Notes under the pieces: generated by a model
Seen by the model: only the letters and a program-made list of their open reading frames with translations
Databases searched by the model: none
What the model was told of the DNA's origin: nothing
Position numbers and translations under genes: made by a program
Part shown: piece by piece, positions 1 to 6,558 of the stretch
Position numbering within the stretch: position 1 is the stretch's first letter
How the letters are laid out: every line of letters begins with the position of its first letter
From: Candidatus Thiosymbion ectosymbiont of Catanema sp. Cochon2018
GTDB lineage: Bacteria; Pseudomonadota; Gammaproteobacteria; Chromatiales; Chromatiaceae
Reading direction: 5' to 3'
DNA: 64,000 bases
Assembly: GCA_011392765.1 (NCBI GenBank)
Contig: WYCW01000004.1
Span: 884,205-948,204, forward strand

Positions 1-60
1 CCTGTTTTGGTGTCTGAAACGGTTGGGGTATCAAAACGCCGCCGGGCAGGTTTCTGTGTG
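1..60 (-). pseudogene. C-terminal fragment of a cassette protein, cut by the window edge
   Basis: Read on the minus strand this stretch encodes AHRNLPGGVLIPQPFQTPKQ, which closely matches the last residues of the cassette protein at 62201-62500 (AHRNLHGGVLLSRPFQTPKQ). Upstream of the match (higher coordinates) the two sequences diverge, so only the 3' part is shared. The function is unknown. The nearby stretch 95-109 also matches part of the attC that follows the right-hand paralogue. Whether this is a fragment or a complete gene running off the window cannot be decided here. Confidence 0.5.
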
Positions 61-132
61 CTTTCCGTTTGGTAATACGTTTTAGATTGCACGTGCTGGT
101 TAGCTCCCCAATAAGCGGCGCAGGGACGCGCC

Positions 133-236
133 GCTTATCGTTTGGGCTCAGGCGCCCAATGCCGCGTGGCACTGAGCTTGGAAGTTGCAGAGGAGCCGGA
201 CCGCGGCATTGGGTCGCCTGCAGCCAAATGTTAGGC
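133..236 (-). other. degenerate integron attC site
   Basis: On the minus strand the site starts with the inverse core GCCTAAC (230-236) and ends with GATAAGC (133-139), one mismatch from GTTRRRY. Between them is a long imperfect inverted repeat (GGCGCCCAATGCCGCG against CGCGGCATTGGGTCGCC). This is the attC architecture. It lies just 3' of the small gene at 352-597, as expected for its cassette. Confidence 0.6.
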
Positions 237-351
237 GAATGAGCTGTGAAAACGATCCACCAATTGAGCCTGGCCCCTTTCCTATGGATGGCTTGGGTTG
301 ACGACCTAAGCTGGCCTATACCGGCTTGGCCGGCGAGTTTGCGCGATACGG

Positions 352-597
352 CTAGGTCCTGCTGTCCAAAATGTTTTGCAGGATGTTTCCTATCCTTTCT
401 TCCGTCTTCGAATCGATATTCTTCCCGCAATTCATGAAGTAAAACGCAGCCATCTGAACCGAGGTTATACAATTCTGTTTGATAATTTCCCGTGTTTCTT
501 CCTCCAGTTGCGCGATTTCCGGGATATTCTCGTACTTCTCCTTTAATGCTTGTATCTTCTGAATCAAGATAAACTCTGGATTCTCTACCGCTTTCAT
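352..597 (-). CDS. small hypothetical protein, integron cassette gene
   Basis: 81 residues, family not recognised. It is charged and probably mostly helical, with a Glu/Lys-rich N-terminal half. The ATG start is backed by a GGAG motif 8 bases upstream. On the minus strand it lies between a core-type GTTAGGC (652-658) and an attC (133-236), so it occupies a complete integron cassette. Reading direction agrees with a leftward array starting near the integrase remnant at 2 kb. No function can be assigned. Confidence 0.65.
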   Translation of the reverse strand: MKAVENPEFILIQKIQALKEKYENIPEIAQLEEETREIIKQNCITSVQMAAFYFMNCGKNIDSKTEERIGNILQNILDSRT

Positions 598-651
598 CGT
601 TTTTTCTCCAACGCCCTGTTGAAGAAAGTTGCCAGACGCCGGGCGTTGAAC

Positions 652-693
652 GCCTAACAGGTAGTAGACGGCAAATCGCCGTGTTTAAATACG
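652..693 (-). other. integron core-type recombination site (attI or attC end)
   Basis: On the minus strand the 42 bases end in GTTAGGC directly before the cassette gene at 352-597. They contain a small hairpin (CGGCGA/TTGCCG). A copy differing at 3 positions lies inverted at 56939-56980, also ending in GTTAGGC before a rightward gene group. It could be an attI or the right end of an attC. Confidence 0.5.
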
Positions 694-934
694 TCGAATC
701 GCCTTCTATACCACAATTCTTGCTTCTTTAATCAAATTCATGAATATCTGCATCAACGCACCTAATGCCTAGTTTCGATTGATACTGCTGGCTTTGACAC
801 TGGAGCGTGAGAGTCAACTAGAGGCTATGAATTTGCAATATCGGTCGAAACCAGGTACTAGAAACAATGAGTTAAGACCTGCCGACGACTTGTTGCCTCG
901 GTCTCCTGAGCGAACAACTACGGCGAACTTCCAT

Positions 935-1033
935 CTAGGATTCCTTGAGGGACCCGAATCTTTACAAATGAGTCAACTTTTTGCACTGCACAAGAAATTC
1001 ACCCCTCGTCGGTCCGAGGCGGAGCCTTGTTAG
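935..1033 (+). repeat. CTAG-bounded repeat, family A, short form
   Basis: Starts CTAGGATTCCTTGAGGGACC and ends with the GAGGCGGAGCC hairpin and TTAG. This is the bare form of a family whose other copies (3655, 16606, 18757, 22462, 51997) carry extra cargo between the two ends. It fills the gap between the cassette gene and the PIN gene. Confidence 0.8.
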
Positions 1034-1079
1034 TTCTTGATCCCTAAACCTAAAGTGGGTGTGCTTTTATAACCTTACC

Positions 1080-1571
1080 TCATCTTAATTCTCCTACCTC
1101 CAGCAATACACGTTTAACCAATGCATTACTTAAACGAAAACCTGCTCCCAATTGCAAACGTTCCAATAATGGTGCAAGTGTTTTAATATACCCTTTCGTT
1201 TTTGCTTCCACTAAAATACCAATGACACCTACTACTTTCAGGTTTAATCGCCGTGCTACCAGCCGCCCACGACGCTCATCGACCAATAATAAATCGGCAT
1301 CTTGTTCCAATGCTAACACAATAGCTTCAGCTTCTCCTCTATCGAGCTCGACCTCCAAAGCTTGTACCAAAATACGATTTGTAACTGATACCACTTTAAT
1401 CCAGTTGGAATTTTGGATTTCAATTTTCCCTGGCAGATCTGAATCAGGTGTGATTATTTCATTATACACATGTTGAGGGATAAGTATTCCTTCGTAAAGT
1501 TTTGACAATAATGATAATTGACCGATTGCGGATAATGCAATTATCGGAGATGCATCACTTGCGACAATCAT
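1080..1571 (-). CDS. PIN-like DUF3368 protein, probable toxin of a TA pair
   Basis: 163 residues. The N-terminal ASDASPIIALSAIGQL and the later DRGEAEAIVLALEQDADLLL and DERRGR segments give the acidic pattern of PIN-domain RNases: D6, the glutamates of GEAEA, and D of LLVDE. This is the DUF3368 family, usually paired with a UPF0175 protein. The ATG overlaps the stop of the upstream antitoxin by four bases (ATGA), so the two are translationally coupled. The expected role is a Mg-dependent RNase toxin held by its partner. Base composition is more AT-rich than the housekeeping genes, and its place next to the integron remnant suggests acquisition. Confidence 0.8.
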   Translation of the reverse strand: MIVASDASPIIALSAIGQLSLLSKLYEGILIPQHVYNEIITPDSDLPGKIEIQNSNWIKVVSVTNRILVQALEVELDRGEAEAIVLALEQDADLLLVDERRGRLVARRLNLKVVGVIGILVEAKTKGYIKTLAPLLERLQLGAGFRLSNALVKRVLLEVGELR

Positions 1572-1813
1572 AACCGACTCAGATCTTTTAATGTATCAAG
1601 GTCTTGTTCAAAGTCCTCCACATCATAATGTATTTTGATGTCTCTGCTTGCGAGTAGATGCTGAAACCGATAACGAGAAAAATCACACATATGGGCAGCC
1701 TGTGCTAATGTTAACCGTTCCTGTTGATAAAGTAATACGGCGATTTCTGCTCTCAAGCCGTTTTCTGAAATATGTGCTGCTTGTAAAATTTGATTATCTA
1801 TGACTAAACTCAT
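1568..1813 (-). CDS. UPF0175 family protein, probable antitoxin
   Basis: 81 residues from the ATG at 1813; an in-frame ATG at 1828 would add five. UPF0175 proteins are small HTH-containing partners of DUF3368 PIN proteins. The segment RLTLAQAAHMCDFSRYRFQH reads as a recognition-helix region, and the C-terminus is acidic (DVEDFEQDLDTL), as in antitoxins that cover a PIN active site. It is first in a two-gene operon with the PIN gene, with ATGA overlap. Autoregulation is likely but no operator is obvious upstream. Confidence 0.75.
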   Translation of the reverse strand: MSLVIDNQILQAAHISENGLRAEIAVLLYQQERLTLAQAAHMCDFSRYRFQHLLASRDIKIHYDVEDFEQDLDTLKDLSRL

Positions 1814-1997
1814 AATTGTATTTCTCACTAGATAGTCGGTTGACCTAACTACAAGTAGACCTCAAAAGTGACGTAAGAAAATACGTCGAAAGTGATGTCT
1901 AATCTGCTTGCCTGTTCGCAAGTACCTGTATGTATTGCCAGTATAGAGGACAAACCCGTCAGGTACTGACAGGGGAAATACCCCCTCCGCCGGAACG

Positions 1998-2603
1998 CAG
2001 ACCAAGCCCCGCCTGCTCGACCAGGTGCGGGACGAAATCCGTTTTGGCTCTTTATGGATTCCGGACTGCTTTGCCTTGGCCGCGGAGTCATCTTGTTTCT
2101 CGCTGCCGGACCGTTTGCTGCCTTCACCCCCCCCTCGTTACACCGCGGTCTTGCCGGGCGTGTAGGATGCGGTGAGCGTGGTATACCGTAGCAGGATTAC
2201 ACCAATCCCGATCGCGAACCGCATCAATGAGCGGGCAGCCGGCGACTGGTGACTGGAGGCCCGGTCGGTGAGCACAGCCCACCCTACGGTCGCGCCGGAG
2301 GTGGAGGACAGTAACAGTCCGGAATCCATAAAGAGCCTCCGTTTTAAGCACTACAGCATCCGCACCGAGCAAGCCTATCCGGATTGGATTCGCCGCTTTA
2401 TCTTGTTTCACGCCAAGCATCATCCCGCAGAGATGGGCGCACCGGAGGTGGAGGCTTTTCTCACACATCTCGCCACGGTCGGCAGGGTGGCCGCTTCGAC
2501 CCAAAACCGGGCCCTATCGGCATTGCTGTTCCTTTACCGGGAGGTCTTGGAGATCGAGCTTCCCGGGATGGAAAACATGCAGCGGGCCAAACGCTCGCAA
2601 AAG
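1998..2603 (+). pseudogene. intI: integron integrase (IntI-type tyrosine recombinase), N-terminal remnant
   Basis: Two pieces in one frame: KPRLLDQVRDEIRF (about 2004-2045) and KHYSIRTEQAY onward to MQRAKRSQ (2346-2603). Together they read like the N-terminal SAM-like domain of IntI proteins, with ASTQNRALSALLFLYREVL as the clearest motif. A 292-bp repeat with an 8-bp duplication splits the pieces. A second repeat at 2604 replaces everything downstream, so the catalytic R-H-R-Y domain is missing. No start codon was found upstream of the first piece. It cannot be functional. Its orientation predicts an array running leftward, matching the minus-strand cassette genes at 0-2 kb. Confidence 0.8.
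2046..2337 (+). mobile_element. MITE, family E, with 8-bp target duplication
   Basis: A 292-bp element with perfect terminal inverted repeats (GGCTCTTTATGGATTCC... at both ends, about 23 bp). It is flanked by TCCGTTTT at 2038-2045 and 2338-2345. Element plus one duplication is 300 bp, so the integrase frame is kept. Related ends occur at 21618, 30184 and 53335. No transposase is encoded. Confidence 0.85.
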
Positions 2604-2862
2604 GGTGGTGTTCTAACTTTGTTGTTTCGGTTTATGGGATGCCTTGAAAACCCCATGACAGGGAGTTTTCAAGTTCCCTATACTCCAATGCCATTAAGTT
2701 AAGCGCTACCGGTCGGCAAAGTAAGAGAAGAAACTACGAATCACGCGAATCCTCGCGAAGCGATTCGCGGAAATTCGCGTGATTCGTAGTTTTCTCTAAG
2801 TGGCCAACAGCTAACTTAATGGCATTGCCCTATACTCGGTAGCAACAAATTAGAATACCACC
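2604..2862 (+). mobile_element. MITE, family C2, interrupted by another MITE
   Basis: Ends GGTGGTGTTCTAAC and TTAGAATACCACC are inverted. The interior includes a TTGAAAACCCC...GGGAGTTTTCAA hairpin. An uninterrupted copy at 15033-15139 shows that 2686-2837 is a later insertion. The element abuts the broken integrase and no target duplication is visible, so flanking DNA was probably deleted. Confidence 0.8.
2686..2827 (+). mobile_element. IS4-like MITE, family B, with 10-bp target duplication
   Basis: 142 bp, with ends CAATGCCATTAAGTTAAGCG and its near inverse ...CAGCTAACTTAATGGCATTG. It is flanked by CCCTATACTC at 2676-2685 and 2828-2837, inserted into a C2 element. The interior is a long hairpin (ACTACGAATCACGCGAAT... 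and inverse). The ends resemble those of IS4-family elements, which make duplications of about this length. Other copies are at 14849 (truncated) and 63687. Confidence 0.8.
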
Positions 2863-2874
2863 CAAATTTGCTTT

Positions 2875-3171
2875 TCACGCTCTCGCAGCGACTTCCATCT
2901 CGATCTCTTTTTCATGTTCACGGCTAGCCATCTTCAAGTCGTAACTGGTTTGCAGATTCATCCAGCTTTGTGCATCGGTACCGAAATAACGGGCCAATCG
3001 CAGCGCGGTGTCCGGGGTGATGCCTCGCCGCTCGCGCAGGATATCGCCTATTCGCGTGGCCGGAACGCGCAGCTTAAGCGCCAGTGCGTTGGCGGACAAT
3101 CCCAGCGGTTTCAGGTATTCCTCGCGCAGGATTTCGCCAGGGTGAATGGGGCGCATGTTATTCGTCGTCAT
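2875..3171 (-). CDS. higA: HigA family antitoxin (XRE helix-turn-helix)
   Basis: 98 residues beginning with the family hallmark MRPIHPGEILREEYLKPLGL, followed by an XRE helix-turn-helix (SANALALKLRVPATRIGDIL) and TPDTALRLARYFGT. HigA binds the HigB mRNA interferase and represses its own operon. Toxin-first order (higB at 3316-3594) is normal for this family. The 144-bp gap is not: a MITE at 3186-3314 separates the genes, where about 10 bp would remain without it. Translation of higA may therefore be uncoupled from higB. Confidence 0.85.
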   Translation of the reverse strand: MTTNNMRPIHPGEILREEYLKPLGLSANALALKLRVPATRIGDILRERRGITPDTALRLARYFGTDAQSWMNLQTSYDLKMASREHEKEIEMEVAARA

Positions 3172-3185
3172 CGTCGTTGCCTTAG

Positions 3186-3314
3186 AGGCTGTCTAAAAAC
3201 TAACACATTGATTTTAAAGCGGTAGGCTGGGGGGCAGGGAACGAACCCCAGTTATTGCTGGGTTTTGGCCGTCCCTGGCCGCAACCCAGCCTACGGTCCC
3301 TTTTTAGACAGTCT
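3186..3314 (-). mobile_element. MITE, family I, between higB and higA
   Basis: 129 bp with inverted ends AGGCTGTCTAAAAA / TTTTTAGACAGTCT. It is flanked by CTTAG at 3181-3185 and 3315-3319. The duplicated CTTAG contains the higB stop codon (TAA on the minus strand), so the insertion left higB intact. The interior holds a GTAGGCTGGG...CCCAGCCTAC hairpin also seen near 9460 and 12970. Confidence 0.75.
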
Positions 3315-3315
3315 C

Positions 3316-3594
3316 TTAGTGATAATCGGTGATCTCTACATCGAAGGCGCTCGTGTCGCGCCAGCGAAAACACAACCGCCATTGCCGGTTGATGCGCAGG
3401 CTATACTGACCCCTCCGGTCACCGGAGAGCACCTCCAGCCGGTTGCCCGGAGGACTACGTAGAAAATCCAGCATTGCGGCCGCATCGAGCAGTTGCAGCT
3501 TACGCTCAGCCTGGCGCTGAAACGCCCGAAAACGCCGGGGACTTTCGCCTTCAAACAGTTGTTGCGTTTCTTTGTCCGCAAAGCTCTTGATCAT
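3316..3594 (-). CDS. higB: HigB/RelE-type toxin
   Basis: 92 residues. MIKSFADKETQQLFEGE and the C-terminal YSLRINRQWRLCFRW...VEITDYH are the signatures of HigB ribosome-dependent mRNA interferases (RelE fold). Catalytic basic residues lie in the last third (R-I-N-R-Q-W-R). The length is normal. It is the promoter-proximal gene of a higBA operon. Its TAA stop lies inside the 5-bp target duplication of the MITE at 3186-3314. Confidence 0.85.
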   Translation of the reverse strand: MIKSFADKETQQLFEGESPRRFRAFQRQAERKLQLLDAAAMLDFLRSPPGNRLEVLSGDRRGQYSLRINRQWRLCFRWRDTSAFDVEITDYH

Positions 3595-3654
3595 ACGGCG
3601 AGTATGGTGTCCACGCCGAGGGTCTGATAGGTGGCAATATGGACGCGGGCATTC

Positions 3655-3885
3655 CTAGCGAGGCTTTGCCTCAGACCGACGAGGCATGATGCCCCAAAAG
3701 CCCCTCTCCCGTAAGGCCCCATCTCCTCCGCCCAACCAGCCGTTGGAGAACCTGGGTAGGTCGAAATCGAAATCGAAATCGGGATCGCAATCGGAATTTC
3801 GATCCCGATCCCGATCCTGATCCCGATTTGTGCACTGCATAAACTTGACTCATTTGTAAAGCTACGGGTCCCTTAAGGATCCTAG
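3655..3885 (-). repeat. CTAG-bounded repeat, family A, with GATCGG-type cargo
   Basis: Bounded by CTAG at 3655 and 3882. It contains the CGAGGCTTTGCCTC hairpin, an irregular hexamer tract of GATCGG/GATCGA type (about 3760-3828), and the conserved AAACTTGACTCATTTGTAAAG end. It fills most of the gap between higB and the tRNA genes. No gene is seen in 3595-4037. Confidence 0.8.
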
Positions 3886-4037
3886 CAGCGCCCTTATATA
3901 CCCGTTGCGTGTGAATGGTTGGCAAAACGAGAAAGGCGCAACACGACAACGACACGGCACAAGCCAAGGCCGTACCGCCCTTCCCGGAGCCCGTGAAGAC
4001 CACGATGCAACAGGCATGGGGAGAGGTAACTTACTGA

Positions 4038-4057
4038 ATAAAAAGGGATTTTATCCC
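4038..4057 (-). terminator. intrinsic terminator of the tRNA operon
   Basis: On the minus strand GGGATAAAATCCC is followed by TTTTTATT, a short stem-loop with a T-run just after tRNA-Glu. The position suits termination of the Ala-Glu tRNA transcript. Confidence 0.65.
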
Positions 4058-4062
4058 ATGAT

Positions 4063-4138
4063 TGGCGTCCCCAAGGGGAGTCGAACCCCTGTTGTCGCCG
4101 TGAAAGGGCGATGTCCTAGGCCTCTAGACGATGGGGAC
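4063..4138 (-). tRNA. tRNA-Glu (anticodon TTC)
   Basis: The minus strand gives a 76-base cloverleaf beginning GTCCCCATCGTCTAGAGG, anticodon loop CTTTCAC (anticodon TTC), T arm GGGGTTCGACTCCCC, acceptor GGGGAC and an encoded 3' CCA. It lies 59 bases downstream of tRNA-Ala in the same direction, probably one transcript. Confidence 0.93.
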
Positions 4139-4197
4139 GAGTCTGGTTTCCGGAAAAACCCGGTCACCACATCCGATCGGACTTTCTTTAAAAGGAT

Positions 4198-4273
4198 TGG
4201 TGGAGCCAGGCGGGATCGAACCGCCGACCTCAACACTGCCAGTGTTGCGCTCTCCCGGCTGAGCTATGGCCCC
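4198..4273 (-). tRNA. tRNA-Ala (anticodon GGC)
   Basis: The minus strand reads GGGGCCATAGCTCAGCCGGG, with anticodon loop CTGGCAG (anticodon GGC), T arm GGCGGTTCGATCCCGCC, acceptor GGCTCC and an encoded CCA. It is the first gene of the Ala-Glu tRNA pair. Confidence 0.93.
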
Positions 4274-4515
4274 TCGATTCAGAACTGAGAAGTATAACTT
4301 TTAACCTCATGGTCGTCCAGTCGTTTTTCCGCACCACAAGGCCGACCCGGTAACCGGTGAACTGCAGAGACCTGCCTGCGGCAGGCAGGTGCTGAGGACG
4401 CAGGGAAATCGACCGCAAGTAAAGTCTCTGCGATCGGCGTGCAGCGGATGATTTCACCTCTGTTGAATAGAAAACCGCGGTGCTGCCACCCGCCCTGCTG
4501 GAGAGTGTCGCAGAA

Positions 4516-4571
4516 GTAGCGCAGGCGTCCTCGCCTGCATCGAAAAATGCAGGCGGGGACGCCTGCGCTAC
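4516..4571. repeat. hairpin repeat (GTAGCGCAGGCGTC type)
   Basis: A near-perfect 56-bp inverted repeat whose arm is GTAGCGCAGGCGTCC-CGCCTGCA. Related hairpins occur at 17967-18037 and 52410-52480 inside CTAG-bounded units. A separate short palindrome of the CCTGCCTGCGGCAGGCAGG type lies at about 4372. The rest of 4274-4618 holds no recognisable gene. Confidence 0.7.
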
Positions 4572-4618
4572 TTTTGCGACATCCTCCTGAGATATGGGGG
4601 TTGAGGACGGCAAACGAC

Positions 4619-4873
4619 CTATCCCCCTGTAACCGGCGGGAAGAAGGCCACTTCGTCGCCGTCCTCGACCGGGGTCTCGGGACGGGCCATCTCCTGGTTT
4701 ACCGCCGCCAGGATGGTCTCGCCCTCCGCAAGGACCTCGGACCAGACACCACCGCGCCGATGCAGCAAGGCCGCGAGATCGGCAACCGTCGTCGGTTCGG
4801 CCGGGGAAGGGATCTCCTCGCCGGCGGTACCCAGCTGTTCACGCAGGCGGGCAAAGTAGAGGACTTTGATCAT
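4619..4873 (-). CDS. moaD: molybdopterin synthase small subunit MoaD
   Basis: 84 residues, a ubiquitin-fold sulfur carrier ending in VTGG. The C-terminal Gly is the site of thiocarboxylate formation for dithiolene synthesis in molybdopterin. The start MIKVLYFARLREQLG is typical of the family. The ATG overlaps the stop of moeA by four bases (ATGA), so the two are coupled. No moaE follows in this window, so the large subunit must be elsewhere. Molybdenum cofactor would serve oxidoreductases not encoded here. Confidence 0.92.
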   Translation of the reverse strand: MIKVLYFARLREQLGTAGEEIPSPAEPTTVADLAALLHRRGGVWSEVLAEGETILAAVNQEMARPETPVEDGDEVAFFPPVTGG

Positions 4874-6126
4874 CCGGTGAGCTCGCTGAAGGGAATGAAT
4901 TCGATGGGGTCTCCCTCCTGCAGTGCCCGATCCTCGGGGATAACGGCCAAGCCATTGGCCCAGGCCACGGAGGAGAGTACGGCGGAGGAACGGTTGGGGT
5001 AGAGATTCACCCGGGGCCGACTGCTGCCCTTACCCGGCTCCAGGCGCGCGCGTTGGAACTCGCGACGCTTGGCCGCCCGCGGCCAATCGAAGCCCGCCTC
5101 GGCGGTTACCGAGGCCGGACGAAGGGAACCCGTGATGCCCTGCATACGCCGGATGAAGGGCCGCGCGAAGAGACAGAAGGTGACGAACAGAGAGACAGGA
5201 TTACCGGGACTGCCGATAAACGGAGTCCGCACCGCACCGATGTGGCCGAAGGCCAGCGGCTTGCCGGGGCGGATGGCGATCTGCCACAAGTCCAGGCTGC
5301 CCAGGCGCTCTACCGCCGGCTTGACGTGGTCCTCCTCGCCCACGGAAACGCCGCCGCTGGCCAGAATCAGGTCCGAGCGCTCGGTTGCGTCGGCCAGGGC
5401 CTGCATGGTGGCATCCAAGGTGTCCTTGACGATCCCTGAATCCAGGATCTCACAGCCCAGCTCTTCCAACAGGCCGTTCAGGGTAAAGCGGTTGGAGTTG
5501 TAGATCTGTCCGGGCCCCAAGGGGGTACCGGGCATAACCAGTTCGTCGCCGCTGGAAAAGACGGCGACCCGCAGGCGGCGGCGGACGGTCAGCTCGGCGC
5601 TGCCCACTGAGGCGGCGAGCCCGAGGTGCTGGGCCTCGAGACGGATACCGGCACCGATAACCTGGGAACCGGCGGTGATATCCTCGCCGACGCGGCGGAT
5701 GTTGGCGCCGGTCTTGAGGTCCGGGGGTACTTGAACCCAATCGCCATCGGCAACGCACGACTCCTGGATGACCACGGTATCGGCGCCCGCGGGTACCGGG
5801 GCGCCGGTGAAGATGCGCGCCGCCGTGCCGGGCTTCAGCGGTGGTCCGGCAACGCCGGCCGGAATGCGCTGGGAGATGGGCAACCGACCGCCGCTCGCCG
5901 CCAGGTCGGCGATGCGAATCGCGTAACCGTCCATCGCGCTGTTGTCCCAGCCGGGGACGTCGATGGTGCTCATCACGGGCTCGGCCAATACCCGCCCGAG
6001 TCCGGATCCGGTGGGAATGCGCTCGCTGTCCGCGATGGGCCGGGATCGGGCCAACAAGAGTTCGAGGGCCTCCTCCATGGAGAGGGGGGACCGGGGTGTC
6101 TCGGAGCAGTCGCTACGGACGGTCAT
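4870..6126 (-). CDS. moeA: molybdopterin molybdenumtransferase MoeA
   Basis: 418 residues, normal MoeA length. It inserts molybdate into adenylated molybdopterin. Family motifs are DNSAMDGYAI (near residue 63), RIFTGAPVPAGAD, the central MoCF-binding domain with SGGVSVGEEDHVK, and the C-terminal AFGHIG...GSPGNPVS. MTVRSD at 6126 is a reasonable start. First gene of a moeA-moaD operon. Upstream DNA is repeat-derived (6127-6558), so the promoter is not clear. Confidence 0.94.
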   Translation of the reverse strand: MTVRSDCSETPRSPLSMEEALELLLARSRPIADSERIPTGSGLGRVLAEPVMSTIDVPGWDNSAMDGYAIRIADLAASGGRLPISQRIPAGVAGPPLKPGTAARIFTGAPVPAGADTVVIQESCVADGDWVQVPPDLKTGANIRRVGEDITAGSQVIGAGIRLEAQHLGLAASVGSAELTVRRRLRVAVFSSGDELVMPGTPLGPGQIYNSNRFTLNGLLEELGCEILDSGIVKDTLDATMQALADATERSDLILASGGVSVGEEDHVKPAVERLGSLDLWQIAIRPGKPLAFGHIGAVRTPFIGSPGNPVSLFVTFCLFARPFIRRMQGITGSLRPASVTAEAGFDWPRAAKRREFQRARLEPGKGSSRPRVNLYPNRSSAVLSSVAWANGLAVIPEDRALQEGDPIEFIPFSELTG

Positions 6127-6558
6127 AAGGATTGTCCTGATCTATTACAGCATCATTGATGCGGTTCGCCGTGGCCAGGCGTCCATCGATGCGGTTCGCG
6201 GCCCGCTGCGCCTCCCTGCACAGCAGGCACTCACCACACCACTGATGCGGTTCGCGCCCGCCGGTAGTGCCATCCTGAACGACCAACCGCGCTCACCGCA
6301 TCCTACGTCCATCCTACGGGCTGCTTTTAGGGTAGCACGACAAGCCGGGCAGGTCGGGTCAGGCGCGGATTCCGGTGTTTTGTTTGGTTGTGCCGATGAA
6401 TCCGGGCGCGCCGTAACCCGATGGTAAAGACCAACCTGCAGTACGGTTTGTCGGTTACGGCGCGTTGGACTCACCGACACACGGCAACCTTGAAAAGCGC
6501 ACCTGATCCGACCTACCTTAGTCTGCGTAATCTGCGGATTCAAAATGCGAACACGAAC
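6127..6558. repeat. repeat-filled divergent region between moeA and uvrA
   Basis: GATGCGGTTCGC occurs three times (6157-6255). A CTCACCGCATCCTAC end follows near 6293, as in repeats at 19500 and 49860. An inverted pair (GCGCGCCGTAACCCGA / TCGGTTACGGCGCG) lies at about 6407-6466. No gene is seen; the promoters of moeA and uvrA must lie in or beside this repeat DNA. Confidence 0.5.

Noticed and set aside
779-1033. 84-codon frame ending in a family A repeat
   Set aside because: More than a third is repeat DNA that occurs noncoding elsewhere; no ribosome site or family.
3760-3830. Hexamer tract considered as a CRISPR or minisatellite gene part
   Set aside because: Unit length is 6 bp with no spacers, always within family A repeats; not a CRISPR.
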